Of a stretch of 64,000 nucleotides of DNA, positions 1 to 8,004 are shown piece after piece. This DNA is from Nocardia wallacei (GTDB lineage: Bacteria; Actinomycetota; Actinomycetes; Mycobacteriales; Mycobacteriaceae), in NCBI RefSeq assembly GCF_029869545.1, contig NZ_JARWQD010000313.1:1-64000 (forward strand), given 5' to 3'. The first letter of the stretch is position 1. The number at the start of each line of letters is the position of its first letter. A model generated the notes under the pieces. That model saw nothing but the letters and a program-made list of their open reading frames with translations, ran no database searches and was not told where the DNA came from. Both the position numbers and the translations under genes were made by a program.

Positions 1-72
1 TTCGTTATTATGTTCTATTTGTTATATTTCGGATGTATTTTTATTGCGTTCGCGGGCGCGCCCGTCTTCTAA

Positions 73-1002
73 ATGCTATTCACAATCTATTTTGTCACCA
101 CGCGGCCCACGACGATGTATCAGTTCCTGGAGTTGGGACTGGGGATAGAACTCTACGAGGAGCTCCTAGGGGAGGCGCGGAAGCGATGCCGTCCCGAAGC
201 GGCCGGCTCGCTGGTACATTCAGGGCCGAAAACCATCGAACTTCGCAATGTCGGGTTCAGTTATCCGGGTGGCTCGAGGCGTTCGGTGTCCGGTGTTGAT
301 CTAACCATCCGTGCGGGCGAGGTTGTTGCGGTAGTCGGTAACAATGGATCCGGAAAGTCTACGTTGATCAAGCTGCTTGCCGGGTTGTATCCTCCGTCCG
401 AGGGGGCCGTGCTGTGGGACGGCGTCGATATTTCGACCGTCCGCGAGCGAGATCTTCGGCAGCGGGTTTCCTTCATCGCTCAAAGCCCGGCCCAGTGGCC
501 GACTACGGCAGGAAACAATATCGCGATCGGCGAAGATCCCACGCGGTCGGGCGGGCGGGTCGACTGGGACATGGCACTGCGGGTGCCAGGCGCCGATGCC
601 GTGATCGACGAGTTGCCCATGAAGATGGAAGCTTTGTTGTCTGCGCGGTTCGTCGGCGGGCGGGATCTTTCCATGGGACAGTGGCAGCGACTGGCCATTG
701 CCCGAGCGCTGATACGTCGCGCAACGCTGCTAATTGCCGACGAAGCTACCTCCGCCCTCGATCCTGCTACCGAAAGTCGTGTCCTCGGTTTCCTGACCGA
801 CAACAGGGACGTGCACGGCGCTACCGCTGTCGTATTCATAACACATCGAATTATGAATGCACGGCGCGCGGACCGGATTGTAGTGATCGATGACGGGAGA
901 ATTTCGGAAGTCGGCACCCACGACGAACTGATGCGATATCCGGATGGAAAGTATCGCAGCATGTACGAGATCCAAGCTGCTCCGATGGCTTCCATGTCTT
1001 GA
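73..1002 (+). CDS. ABC exporter ATP-binding region, probably the 3' fragment of a broken gene
   Basis: This is the nucleotide-binding half of an ABC exporter. Visible motifs are Walker A GNNGSGKST at residues 89-97, a Q-loop Gln at about 137, the signature LSMGQ at 199-203 (a variant of LSGGQ), Walker B LLIADEA at 219-225 and a switch His in FITHR. Residues 1-40 resemble the end of a transmembrane domain and its linker, but the rest of the membrane domain is missing. In the same frame a TAA at 70-72 interrupts hydrophobic coding sequence that begins before the window (FVIMFYLLYFGCIFIAF). The first 120 bases are AT-rich for this genome. I read it as a full exporter cut by a stop; a stand-alone ATPase is possible but less likely. 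Confidence 0.7.
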   Translation: MLFTIYFVTTRPTTMYQFLELGLGIELYEELLGEARKRCRPEAAGSLVHSGPKTIELRNVGFSYPGGSRRSVSGVDLTIRAGEVVAVVGNNGSGKSTLIKLLAGLYPPSEGAVLWDGVDISTVRERDLRQRVSFIAQSPAQWPTTAGNNIAIGEDPTRSGGRVDWDMALRVPGADAVIDELPMKMEALLSARFVGGRDLSMGQWQRLAIARALIRRATLLIADEATSALDPATESRVLGFLTDNRDVHGATAVVFITHRIMNARRADRIVVIDDGRISEVGTHDELMRYPDGKYRSMYEIQAAPMASMS

Positions 1003-1144
1003 CTCTTATTCGGACGAAAAGGGGGTGGGCCATTATCGGTTGATCGGCACAGTGTGAATCAACAGGCACCCGAAAGATGTGAGTTGAGGGTCTATCGTCG
1101 ATGGTCGACCCGCTCTTGTAAACAGTGACTCGGAGAATGAAGAA

Positions 1145-1408
1145 ATGATGAAAATGAAGTTGGTCCCGGTAGCTGTCGCGGTGGCAGCGGCAATCGGTTC
1201 GTTCGGAATCGCGGGCACCGCTGCGGCAAATGCGGCTCCGGCCACGGCCGCGATTACCGTCGGCCACTCGATGGAAAAGCTCAATCCTGGGCCGCCGAAG
1301 ACCCCGTGCAACCAGCGAAACGACGGTCAGACGACTGTTGGATCGGACGGTTCGATCTGGGAGTGCAAGTTCGAAAATGACTACTTCCATTGGGTTCAGA
1401 TCGACTGA
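1145..1408 (+). CDS. small secreted protein of unknown function
   Basis: The 87-residue product has a classical Sec signal peptide: KMK n-region, an Ala/Val-rich core and AxA-type cleavage near residue 32 (ANA-AP). The mature part of about 55 residues has two cysteines (in TPCNQR and WECKF) that could form one disulfide, plus several Gly, Asp and Asn. A GGAGAATGAAGA ribosome site precedes the start; ATG 1148 is an alternative start. I do not recognise a family. It lies 142 bp after the ABC fragment on the same strand, so it could be an exported partner, but nothing in the sequence proves this. A strong hairpin follows it. Confidence 0.7.
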   Translation: MMKMKLVPVAVAVAAAIGSFGIAGTAAANAAPATAAITVGHSMEKLNPGPPKTPCNQRNDGQTTVGSDGSIWECKFENDYFHWVQID

Positions 1409-1439
1409 ACTCGGGCGTTTCGACTGATCGCATGACAGA

Positions 1440-1476
1440 GGTGGGTCTACCACGCCAGCGGCGTGGTAGACCCACC
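1440..1476. terminator. bidirectional terminator hairpin
   Basis: A perfect 17-bp inverted repeat (arms 1440-1456 and 1460-1476, loop AGC) lies between two convergent genes, the secreted protein ending at 1408 and the Clp-N protein ending at 1489. There is no strong T-run, as is common in actinobacteria. Confidence 0.8.
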
Positions 1477-1488
1477 ACGTTTCGGTGC

Positions 1489-1710
1489 CTATTCGGTATA
1501 GGCAGCCCTCATCCGATCCAACACCCTCCGGTCGAGTTCGCTCGGGTCCAATGCCTCTCCGAGCACTAGTGCCGGAAGGGAATTTCCCTCACGGACGATA
1601 GCCAGGAATAGATGTTCCACCCCTAGATGATCATGTCCCATATCTTGCGCAATCTTGGTGGCGGAGGAAATTACATTGGTATATCGGGGCGTGGGTGCCG
1701 GTGAGGTCAT
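1489..1710 (-). CDS. miniature Clp N-domain protein
   Basis: The 73-residue product matches one Clp amino-terminal repeat: a helix rich in Ala and Ile (VISSATKIAQDMG), then HDHLGVEHLFLAIV, the hallmark of ClpA/ClpC N-domains, and a second helix (LDPSELDRRVLDRM). It has no ATPase. Such stand-alone N-domain proteins resemble ClpS-like or ClpC-N decoys and may bind ClpC substrates or adaptors; this is inference. ATG 1710 has AAAGGA six bases upstream; GTG 1713 is an alternative. The upstream region is AT-rich with a TATTAT-like -10. Confidence 0.7.
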   Translation of the reverse strand: MTSPAPTPRYTNVISSATKIAQDMGHDHLGVEHLFLAIVREGNSLPALVLGEALDPSELDRRVLDRMRAAYTE

Positions 1711-1780
1711 CACGTGTCCTTTCGAGATGAATAGCCGAACGGTAGGTCAGGTGCGTCGTAGCTCCAATCATCTTAGAATA

Positions 1781-1814
1781 TAATACATACTGCCGCATTA
1801 TATATGTACTACCG
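1781..1814. promoter_or_regulatory. AT-rich promoter region with a 19-bp-spaced direct repeat
   Basis: Two related 12-mers, TACATACTGCCG (1784-1795) and TATGTACTACCG (1803-1814), lie 19 bp apart in an island much more AT-rich than its surroundings. On the minus strand TATTAT and TATATT are good -10 candidates for the Clp-N gene. Regulator binding is a guess. Confidence 0.35.
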
Positions 1815-1830
1815 TATACCATCGACCCGT

Positions 1831-2156
1831 GTATTTCGTATCGTGGAGATTCGTGCCGTTGTGTGAGCGTGGCACCGGTGCTCGGGCGAAGTCGGCGGGT
1901 CGTCCTGCCCGGCCGTTGTTGAGGAGGTAACCGATGAATCGAGAATCCGACCGGTCGAGGAGGTTGTGGGCCAAGCCGTTTGCGGCGCGCTCAGGGCGGG
2001 CGTACCTGGCAGAACCGGGAGGGGCAGCTTCCTGAGAATGACGGCTCCGGAAATCGCATCCGGTACCGGGAATGGGATGTGAATCCGAAGCAGCCCGGGC
2101 AGTCTCGCGATGCCGAGCGGATCGTGACCGGCAGCGACGGATCGGCGTGGTGCACG
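1831..2156 (+). pseudogene. deleted copy of the secreted guanyl-specific ribonuclease gene
   Basis: This is a second, broken copy of the ribonuclease at 3542. Bases 1831-1988 match 3439-3597 (103 bp of leader plus the first codons; ATG 1934 corresponds to ATG 3542). The sequence then jumps at about 1992 to match 3806 onward, a loss of about 206 bases that shifts the frame and gives a TGA after 34 codons. Homology stops at about 2156, just before the codons for the catalytic His, where it abuts the M13 peptidase remnant. The mature RNase domain is therefore not made. Confidence 0.85.
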
Positions 2157-3418
2157 GTCGGAACACCCTGATCGTCGAAACCGTGGCCCAATTCGTGGCC
2201 GATCATCGCGCCGATGCCGCCGTAGTTGACTGCCGGGTCGGCTTCGGGGTCGAAGAACGGCGGCTGCAGGATGCCTGCCGGGAAGACGATCATGTTCATG
2301 CCGGCCGTGTAATAGGCGTTGACGGTCTGCGGAGTCATTCCCCACTCGCCCCGGTCCACCGGTGTGCCCAATTTGGCGAGCTGACGCCTGCTTTCGAAGA
2401 CGTTCGCGGCACGGATACTGGTAACGAGCCGGTCCTTGGTGACGGAGAGGTCCGAGTAGTCGCGCCACTTGTCGGGGTAGCCGATCATCGGCTGGACCTT
2501 GTCGAGCTTGGCGATGGCGGCCTCGCGAGTCGCCTTGCTCATCCATTCGGTGCGCTGGAACCGCTCGCGGTAGGCCTCGCGCAGGTTGGCGACGAGGTCG
2601 AGCGCCTGCTTCTTGGCCTCAGGTGGGAAGTGTTCGGCGACATATTTCTGGCCGAGCAGCTCGCCCGCCGTGGTGTTCCTTTCAGAGTCTTGCCCGCGAA
2701 GTCGAAGTCGAAGTCGGCGTCGGCGAAGTCCCTCTTCAGGAAGGGGGCGAATGCGCGGACTATGGCCAACGTGAAGTACTCGCGCCAGACAGCGACGTCG
2801 GTATCGGCCCACAGCTGCGCAAAAGCCGTGATGTACGAGGGCTCGTCGACCACCACAGTGGCGCCTGCGTGCGCACCTCAGCCCAACTGCGGATATTGTA
2901 GGTCCGGTCGGCGTTGCGGGTGTCGACCTGGTTCCAGTGTCCTGCGGCGATTTCTGTGCAGATACGTGCGGTAGGCGTCGCGGATCGGGGCCTTCGGCAG
3001 GTCGCGGTAGTAGGCCTCGTCCGGCATGCCGAGGCCGGACTGAGCCAGCCTCGGCAGGTAGCGGGTTGGGTCCTTGGGTCACGGCCGCGAGCAGGTCAGC
3101 GATCGGCTCCGTGCCCCGACGCTCGATCGTGTCGATGTCGAGACAGCCGCGGTAGAGGTCGCGCAGCTTCTGCTCCGGTGAGCCCGGCGCAGCGTCGTCG
3201 CCGATGCCCTCCAGGATGGCCTTGAGGTTGTGGCGGGCGCGCTCGTCCATTTCCTCGAATGAGCCATAGCGGGACTTGTCCGGCGGGAGCTGGTAGGTCC
3301 GCAACCAGGTGCCGTTGACGTGAAGGTACAGGTCGTCCTGAGCTCGGATGGTGTTGTCAGCCTCGGACAGATCCGGCCCCTTCGGCTTCGGGGACTCCGA
3401 CGAGAGAGTCGTATTCAT
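2157..3418 (-). pseudogene. truncated, frameshifted M13 family metallopeptidase (PepO/Zmp1-like)
   Basis: The coding start ATG 3418 is intact, and the first 110 residues look like an M13 (neprilysin-type) N-terminus with DDLYLHVNGTWL and KLRDLYRGCLD. The frame then breaks at about 3071, again between about 2930 and 2880, and at about 2690; the homologous pieces (AYYRDLPKAPIRDAYR, SYITAFAQLWADTD, YVAEHFPPEAKKQALDL, VNAYYTAGMNMIVFPAG) lie in different frames. It keeps the zinc motif HELGH but ends at GFDDQG, before the third zinc ligand, where the RNase remnant begins. About 420 of the usual 650-700 residues are represented. It cannot give an active enzyme. Confidence 0.85.
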
Positions 3419-3438
3419 TCGATGGCAAGCCGTAGGTC

Positions 3439-3541
3439 GTATTTCGTATCGCGGAGATTCGTGCCGTTGTGTGACGGTGGCACCGGTGCTCGGGCGAGTT
3501 GCCGGGTCGTCCGGCCCGGCCATTGTTGGGGAGGTAAACCT
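3439..3541 (+). promoter_or_regulatory. ribonuclease leader, duplicated at 1831-1933
   Basis: The 103 bp before ATG 3542 are kept at the same length in the broken copy (1831-1933) with about 85-90 percent identity by eye. They end in GGGGAGGTAAACCT, a good ribosome site. They overlap the divergent start of the M13 remnant, so the duplicated unit carried the promoter. Confidence 0.5.
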
Positions 3542-4006
3542 ATGAATCGAGAATTCGACCGGTCGAAGAGGTTGTGGGCCAAGCCGTTTGCGGCGTTCTC
3601 GGCATTGACGATGGCGCTGCTGGCCGCGGTGGCCGTGGTGCTGATGCCTGGGACCGAGGGTGTCCACGACGGTACGGCCACGTCGGTCGTGGCGGGTGCG
3701 GAGGAGGTGCGGCTGGTTGCCGACTCCGTGCCGGACCGGGCGTGGAAGACGTTGCAGCTCATCGACGAAGGGCGGTGGCCGGATGCGGCCGGTGCCGAAG
3801 GTACCCAGGGCGGGCGCACCTGGCAGAACCGGGAGGGGCAGCTGCCCGAGAACGACGGCTCCGGAAATCACATCCGGTACCGGGAATGGGATGTGAATCC
3901 GAAGCAGCCCGGGCAGTCTCGCGATGCCGAGCGGATCGTGACCGGCAGCGACGGATCGGCGTGGTACACAGACGATCACTACCGCAGTTTCACCAAGATG
4001 CGCTGA
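3542..4006 (+). CDS. secreted or membrane-anchored guanyl-specific ribonuclease (N1/T1, RNase Sa-like)
   Basis: The 154-residue product has a hydrophobic segment at residues 18-38 (signal peptide or anchor) and a C-terminal microbial RNase domain. The catalytic set of the barnase/RNase Sa group is visible: Glu in YREWDV, Arg in DAERIV and His in DDHYRSF. It should cut RNA after guanosine outside the cell. Usually such an RNase has a barstar inhibitor next to it; here a hairpin follows directly and the next gene is an unrelated membrane protein, so it is an orphan in this window. A close paralogue with barstar lies at 63274. ATG 3542 was chosen for the GGGGAGG site and the matching start in the broken copy. 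Confidence 0.85.
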   Translation: MNREFDRSKRLWAKPFAAFSALTMALLAAVAVVLMPGTEGVHDGTATSVVAGAEEVRLVADSVPDRAWKTLQLIDEGRWPDAAGAEGTQGGRTWQNREGQLPENDGSGNHIRYREWDVNPKQPGQSRDAERIVTGSDGSAWYTDDHYRSFTKMR

Positions 4007-4017
4007 CAACGGTTGCA

Positions 4018-4058
4018 GTACAAGGGGCTTGGGTCCATCTGGATCCAAGCCCCTTGTG
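4018..4058. terminator. bidirectional terminator hairpin
   Basis: A 13-bp stem (4020-4032 with 4045-4057) and a short loop lie between the convergent RNase gene and the small membrane gene. The arm is ACAAGGGGCTTGG. Confidence 0.8.
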
Positions 4059-4068
4059 CTGTGCGAAG

Positions 4069-4275
4069 TCAGCGCTTCTTCCTGCGGGGCGAGAGCACCA
4101 GGCCGATGCCGACAACGACCGCTGCGGCGAGCACGATCCAGCCGATCGGGATGATGCTGTGGGCGGGCCACGAGGACGGGCCGATAAAGGCCCACACGCT
4201 CACCAGCACCCCCAGCAGTCCTGCCAGCAGCAGCGAGAACGACGGTCCCCGACGGGTTTCCGAGTTGTCAGCCAC
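4069..4275 (-). CDS. small two-TM membrane protein linked to the PspC gene
   Basis: The 68-residue protein has two hydrophobic segments (about residues 12-32 and 42-60) and a basic RRKKR tail, the usual cytoplasmic-end signal. Its GTG start at 4275 overlaps the TGA of the upstream PspC gene (4268-4270), so translation is probably coupled. I do not recognise a named family. Its position suggests a role in the PspC envelope-stress group. Confidence 0.75.
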   Translation of the reverse strand: MADNSETRRGPSFSLLLAGLLGVLVSVWAFIGPSSWPAHSIIPIGWIVLAAAVVVGIGLVLSPRRKKR

Positions 4276-5824
4276 GCTTCACCTCCGCGTCTCCGGCATG
4301 TACATCGACGTTGAGGGTGAGCACCGGGCCGTCGGCGGGGCCGGTGAGGCCCCGCGGGCAGTCGATGTCGCCCAGCTTGGCCGTGCAGTTGGTCTGCAGG
4401 CGCAGGGAATCGGGTACCAGCACCCGGAAGTCGCCCATCCGGACGGTGACGTCCACGGTGCGGTTCTCGGTGAGCGCGAGCGAGCGCAGGTCCAGCGTGC
4501 CCGAACCCATGTTCACCCGGTAGTCCGGGTTCAGTTCCGTCACCGTGGCCGGTTTCCACAGATGGTCTCCCATTGCGCCACGGTCGAATTCGACCGGTCC
4601 GACCATCGACGCCAGGATCACGAACCCGGCCAGCGGGGCCAGGACCACCGTCAGTCCGTAACCGCGTCGCAGGAACGCGCCCAGGATCAGGCCGAGCCCG
4701 ACCACCGCCAGGGCGACCGCACCGATGCGGCCGGGGGTCATCCAGTCCACTCCGGCGGCCGCCACGGCACCCGCTGCGGCCGCGGCAAGGATCGCCAGGC
4801 CGATAACCATGGGGGTGAGCCGGGAACGAGGGCGCCGGGGCGGTGCCGGGATCACGGGCGGGCGTTGCGGGGTGGGATCGGGCAGGTCCCACGCGAGCGG
4901 GGCCACGCCCAGCGGATCCCACCCGGGCGGCGTGGGGCCGGGGACCGGCATCGTCCGGGTACGGGTGTCGTAAGGCGGTGGAGGTGCCGCTGCGGAGGTG
5001 GTGGGCGGGGCCTCGGATTCGTCAGCGGGAGTTGATTCTTTTCCCGGCATCACCTCGGTGTCGGCGACCGGGTTTGCGTCCCCGGTCGAATCCGCCGGGG
5101 CCGCACCGGAATCGGGCTGTTCGGTGCGCAGCACCGCGGTGTCGGCCTGCTTCCCGATCGCCTCGGTGGCAGCGTCCTCTGGTGCCGCGGTTGAAACATC
5201 TTGTTGGGCAGTGTTTTTCGGCTGGTCCGGTTCGTAGTGATCGGGCAGCGTGGTGTACGGCCCGTACATCGGCCCGGCCCAGGGCGACCCGCCGGGGTAC
5301 ATGGTGCCCGGATAGCCGGTCGAGGCGATGCCGCCCTCGGCGAGCAGCGGATCGTAGCCGTCGGCGGGTGGCTCCGGCTGCCGCATATACAGCAGCCACC
5401 AGCCGGCCAGCATCAGCGCGAAGCTGATCAGCCCGGACCCGCCCAGGCCCACGCCGACCGGGCCCATCGTGGTCACGGCGATCGCGAGCGCCACGATCAG
5501 CACGACCGTCTTGGTCGGTGACTGGGAGCTGTGGCCCTTGCCGAGCAGGCCCTCGGTGGCCGAGACCTGATCTCCGGCCGCGGGCAGCAGCAACCAGGCC
5601 GCCAGGTACAGCACGATCCCCGCGCCGCCGAACAGCGACGACACCACGAAGGCGACCCGCACCAGCACCGGGTCCACGTGGTACCGATGCCCGAATCCGG
5701 CCGCCACGCCCGCGATCGGGCCCTGCCGCGGCAGCCGCTGCGGCCGCGTTCGCCACAGGTGGTGGAGTTGGTCGTTGAATCCCGCCCGGCCGGTCCCGCC
5801 GGCCCAGCCGCTCGATCTGGTCAT
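4268..5824 (-). CDS. PspC domain membrane protein with adhesin-like C-terminal domain
   Basis: The 518-residue protein starts with a PspC domain (residues about 28-90; GVAAGFGHRYHVDPVLVRV then a hydrophobic stretch ending in a WLLLPA turn). A second TM pair, a long Pro/Ala/Glu linker (about 150-290), two to three more TM helices (about 320-400) and a C-terminal beta-rich domain (about 410-518; MGSGTLDLRSLAL) resembling DUF1707/LiaF-like domains follow. It probably senses or buffers membrane stress with the divergent PspC histidine kinase 210 bp away. ATG 5833 is an alternative start; neither has a strong ribosome site. Confidence 0.8.
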   Translation of the reverse strand: MTRSSGWAGGTGRAGFNDQLHHLWRTRPQRLPRQGPIAGVAAGFGHRYHVDPVLVRVAFVVSSLFGGAGIVLYLAAWLLLPAAGDQVSATEGLLGKGHSSQSPTKTVVLIVALAIAVTTMGPVGVGLGGSGLISFALMLAGWWLLYMRQPEPPADGYDPLLAEGGIASTGYPGTMYPGGSPWAGPMYGPYTTLPDHYEPDQPKNTAQQDVSTAAPEDAATEAIGKQADTAVLRTEQPDSGAAPADSTGDANPVADTEVMPGKESTPADESEAPPTTSAAAPPPPYDTRTRTMPVPGPTPPGWDPLGVAPLAWDLPDPTPQRPPVIPAPPRRPRSRLTPMVIGLAILAAAAAGAVAAAGVDWMTPGRIGAVALAVVGLGLILGAFLRRGYGLTVVLAPLAGFVILASMVGPVEFDRGAMGDHLWKPATVTELNPDYRVNMGSGTLDLRSLALTENRTVDVTVRMGDFRVLVPDSLRLQTNCTAKLGDIDCPRGLTGPADGPVLTLNVDVHAGDAEVKRG

Positions 5825-6034
5825 GGGTTCCATGGTGGCGAGCGGCAGGGCCGGAACGCATCGGGGTTCACCCTGATCTCGGGCCTGAACCTCGGTGCGC
5901 CGGTGACAGCACGGCCGAGCCGCCGAGGCCGGATGCGTGGCGTGGATCGGGCGGCGCATGGCCTCCCGCCCCGACTGTGGAATGGGGGTGTTTCCCGATG
6001 GTCGCTGTCGGGGGGCCGTGCCAGTATCGAAGGC

Positions 6035-7369
6035 ATGTACCCGTCCACGCCCGCGTTCGATGTGCGCGGAGTCCCGCCTGTGCCGCCCTATCCGCGGTTG
6101 CTGCGGCGCTCCGGCGGGCGGGTCGTGGGCGGGGTGGCCGGCGGTATCGCCGACCATCTCGGGGTCGACGTGTTCAAGGTGCGGATGGCGTTCGTATTGC
6201 TGTCGGCGCTGATGGGCGCGGGCATCGCCGCCTACGGGATGCTGTGGATCTTCACCCCGGCCGGTGCCGATGCCCCGCCGCCGCCGAGTTCGGAGCGGCG
6301 CCAGGCCGTGGGCCTGATACTGCTCGGGCTGGCGCTGGCGGTGTCGATGTCGTGGGCGTTCAGCGGCACCGCGGCCCGGGTGGTGGGGCCCATCATCGTG
6401 GTCGCGGTCGGCGCGGCGCTGGTGTGGCGGGAGTTCGACGCGGAGGGGCCGCGGTCGATTCTCGGGCTGCCCGCGCGGCCGAGCGTGCTCACCTGGACGC
6501 GCATACTCGCCGGGGTCACGCTGATCGTGGTCGGGCTGGGCGTGGTGGTGCTCGGTCGTATCAACCTGAGTTCCCTGGGCTCCGCGCTGATCGCCGTCGC
6601 GGTGACCCTGATCGGAGTCGGTCTGCTGACGGTGCCGCTGTGGCTGCGCATGATGCGCGCACTCAACGCCGAGCGCGCCGCCCGCATCCGCAACGAGGAG
6701 CGCGAGGAGATCGCCTCGCACCTGCACGATTCGGTGCTGCAGACGCTGGCGCTGATCCAGCGCCAGGCCGACGACCCGCAGGAGGTCACGCGGCTGGCCC
6801 GCGGCCAGGAGCGCGAGCTGCGCAAGTGGCTGTTCGAGGACACGGTGCCCGCCCAGTCCAGCCTGGCCGCCGCGCTGCGCACCATCGCCGGCGAGGTGGA
6901 GGACCAGTACGGGGTGAAGGTGCCGCCGGTGACCGTCGGCGATGTGTCGATGGACCCGGGCGAGACCGGATTCGGCCTGCCCCGAGAGCATTTCACGGCC
7001 CTGCTCGGCGCCACCCGGGAGGCGCTGGTGAACGCCGCCAAACACGCCGGCGTCCCCACCATCGACCTGTTCGCCGAGGTGGAGCCCCATCAGGTGAGCA
7101 TCTTCGTGCGCGACCGCGGCTCGGGCTTCGACCCGGCCGATGTCCCCGCCGACCGTCAGGGCCTGGCCAAATCCATCCGCGCCCGCATCGAGCGCCGCGG
7201 CGGCACCGTGGAGATCCAGTCCACCCCGGGCCGCGGCACCGAGGTCCGGATCATCCTGCCCCGCACCGATTCCGAGGGGCAGGACGCAGCGGGCGAGGCG
7301 GTGACGGATGAGATCAGCGCCCACCTGGATGAGGCCGGTGAATCACGAAACGCTGCGAGTGCATCATGA
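6035..7369 (+). CDS. PspC-domain sensor histidine kinase (HisKA_3 type)
   Basis: The 444-residue protein has an N-terminal PspC domain (about residues 20-78; GGVAGGIADHLGVDVFKVRMAF), further TM helices to about 205, then a dimerisation/phosphoacceptor helix with HLHDSVLQ (His231 likely) and a C-terminal HATPase_c domain (REALVNAAKHAG, then DRGSGFD and GRGTEVRI). It should phosphorylate the LuxR-type regulator at 8700, from which it is now separated by vapBC and a GrpB-family gene. It is divergent from the PspC protein at 4268. This arrangement resembles LiaSR-like envelope stress systems. Upstream in-frame codons exist, but ATG 6035 begins the conserved region. Confidence 0.88.
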   Translation: MYPSTPAFDVRGVPPVPPYPRLLRRSGGRVVGGVAGGIADHLGVDVFKVRMAFVLLSALMGAGIAAYGMLWIFTPAGADAPPPPSSERRQAVGLILLGLALAVSMSWAFSGTAARVVGPIIVVAVGAALVWREFDAEGPRSILGLPARPSVLTWTRILAGVTLIVVGLGVVVLGRINLSSLGSALIAVAVTLIGVGLLTVPLWLRMMRALNAERAARIRNEEREEIASHLHDSVLQTLALIQRQADDPQEVTRLARGQERELRKWLFEDTVPAQSSLAAALRTIAGEVEDQYGVKVPPVTVGDVSMDPGETGFGLPREHFTALLGATREALVNAAKHAGVPTIDLFAEVEPHQVSIFVRDRGSGFDPADVPADRQGLAKSIRARIERRGGTVEIQSTPGRGTEVRIILPRTDSEGQDAAGEAVTDEISAHLDEAGESRNAASAS

Positions 7370-7381
7370 TGATATGATGCA
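7360..7381. promoter_or_regulatory. vapBC operator palindrome
   Basis: A perfect inverted repeat, TGCATCAT, six bases, ATGATGCA, ends three bases before vapB ATG 7385. It overlaps the stop codon of the histidine kinase gene (7367-7369). VapB RHH antitoxins repress their own promoter at such sites. There is no ribosome site between it and the start, so the vapB message may be leaderless. Confidence 0.75.
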
Positions 7382-7384
7382 GTG

Positions 7385-7609
7385 ATGCGAACCACGATCG
7401 ACCTGCCCGAGGAGTTGCACCGGCAGGCAATGGCGATCGCTCGCGACACTCATCGGACCTTGAGCGAGACGGTGACGTGCCTCATCCGCCGGGGCCTGAC
7501 TCAGGCGAGCAGCGATGAGCTGGCACGTAGCCCCAGAACGGGATTGCCCACCGTCCGGCTCGGCAGAGTGATCACATCGGAGGATGTCCGCTCGCTGGAG
7601 GACGAGTGA
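7385..7609 (+). CDS. vapB: VapB-type antitoxin (ribbon-helix-helix)
   Basis: The 74-residue protein begins with a ribbon-helix-helix motif (MRTTIDLPEELHRQAMAIA, then RTLSETVTCLIRRGL), which binds DNA as a dimer. The C-terminal half, rich in acidic residues (ITSEDVRSLEDE), would wrap the toxin. Its stop overlaps the toxin GTG (GTGA), typical of a TA pair. GTG 7382 is an alternative start. Confidence 0.85.
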   Translation: MRTTIDLPEELHRQAMAIARDTHRTLSETVTCLIRRGLTQASSDELARSPRTGLPTVRLGRVITSEDVRSLEDE

Positions 7610-7998
7610 CGTCCCTGCTGGATGCCAATGTTCTGATCGCGTTGTCGGTGGAGAATCACGTACACCACCGAGCGGCGGAGGCGTGGTTCGGCGAGTTGGA
7701 CGGCAAGTTCGCAACGTGCCCGGTTACTCAGGGAAGTCTGCTGCGACTGCTGATTCGCGAAGGCCAGAACACCAAGACGGCGGTGGAGGTGCTGGCAGGG
7801 GTCACCGCGCACGAATCGCACGAGTTCTGGCCGGACTCACTCTCGTTCCCTCAGGTGACGATGGATTCGGTCATCGGGCATCGCCAAGTGACCGACGCTT
7901 ATCTTGCGCAGCTCGCGCGGGAGCATCGGGGTCGGCTCGTAACGTTCGATCAGGGGCTGGCCGCGGTTCACCCCGATGTGGTCGATCTCCTGGAGTAG
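7606..7998 (+). CDS. vapC: VapC-type toxin, PIN-domain ribonuclease
   Basis: The 130-residue PIN domain has the first acidic residue Asp6 (LLDANVLIAL), TQGSLLRLL in the place of the second motif, and downstream acids in TDAYLAQLA and LVTFDQGLA, so four candidate metal ligands can be placed. VapC proteins cleave tRNA or rRNA and are held inactive by VapB. The start GTG 7606 overlaps the vapB stop. The pair is inserted between a histidine kinase and its regulator, which suggests later acquisition. Confidence 0.88.
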   Translation: MTSLLDANVLIALSVENHVHHRAAEAWFGELDGKFATCPVTQGSLLRLLIREGQNTKTAVEVLAGVTAHESHEFWPDSLSFPQVTMDSVIGHRQVTDAYLAQLAREHRGRLVTFDQGLAAVHPDVVDLLE

Positions 7999-8004
7999 GC
8001 CGCC

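Noticed and set aside
1991..4195. Long minus-strand open frame of 734 codons through the RNase and peptidase region
   Set aside because: It runs antisense through the intact RNase and mixes frames of the M13 remnant; only its parts at 2157-2690 and 3075-3418 have homology.
4268..7324. 1018-codon minus-strand open frame
   Set aside because: Its first half is antisense to the PspC histidine kinase; the real PspC gene starts near 5824.
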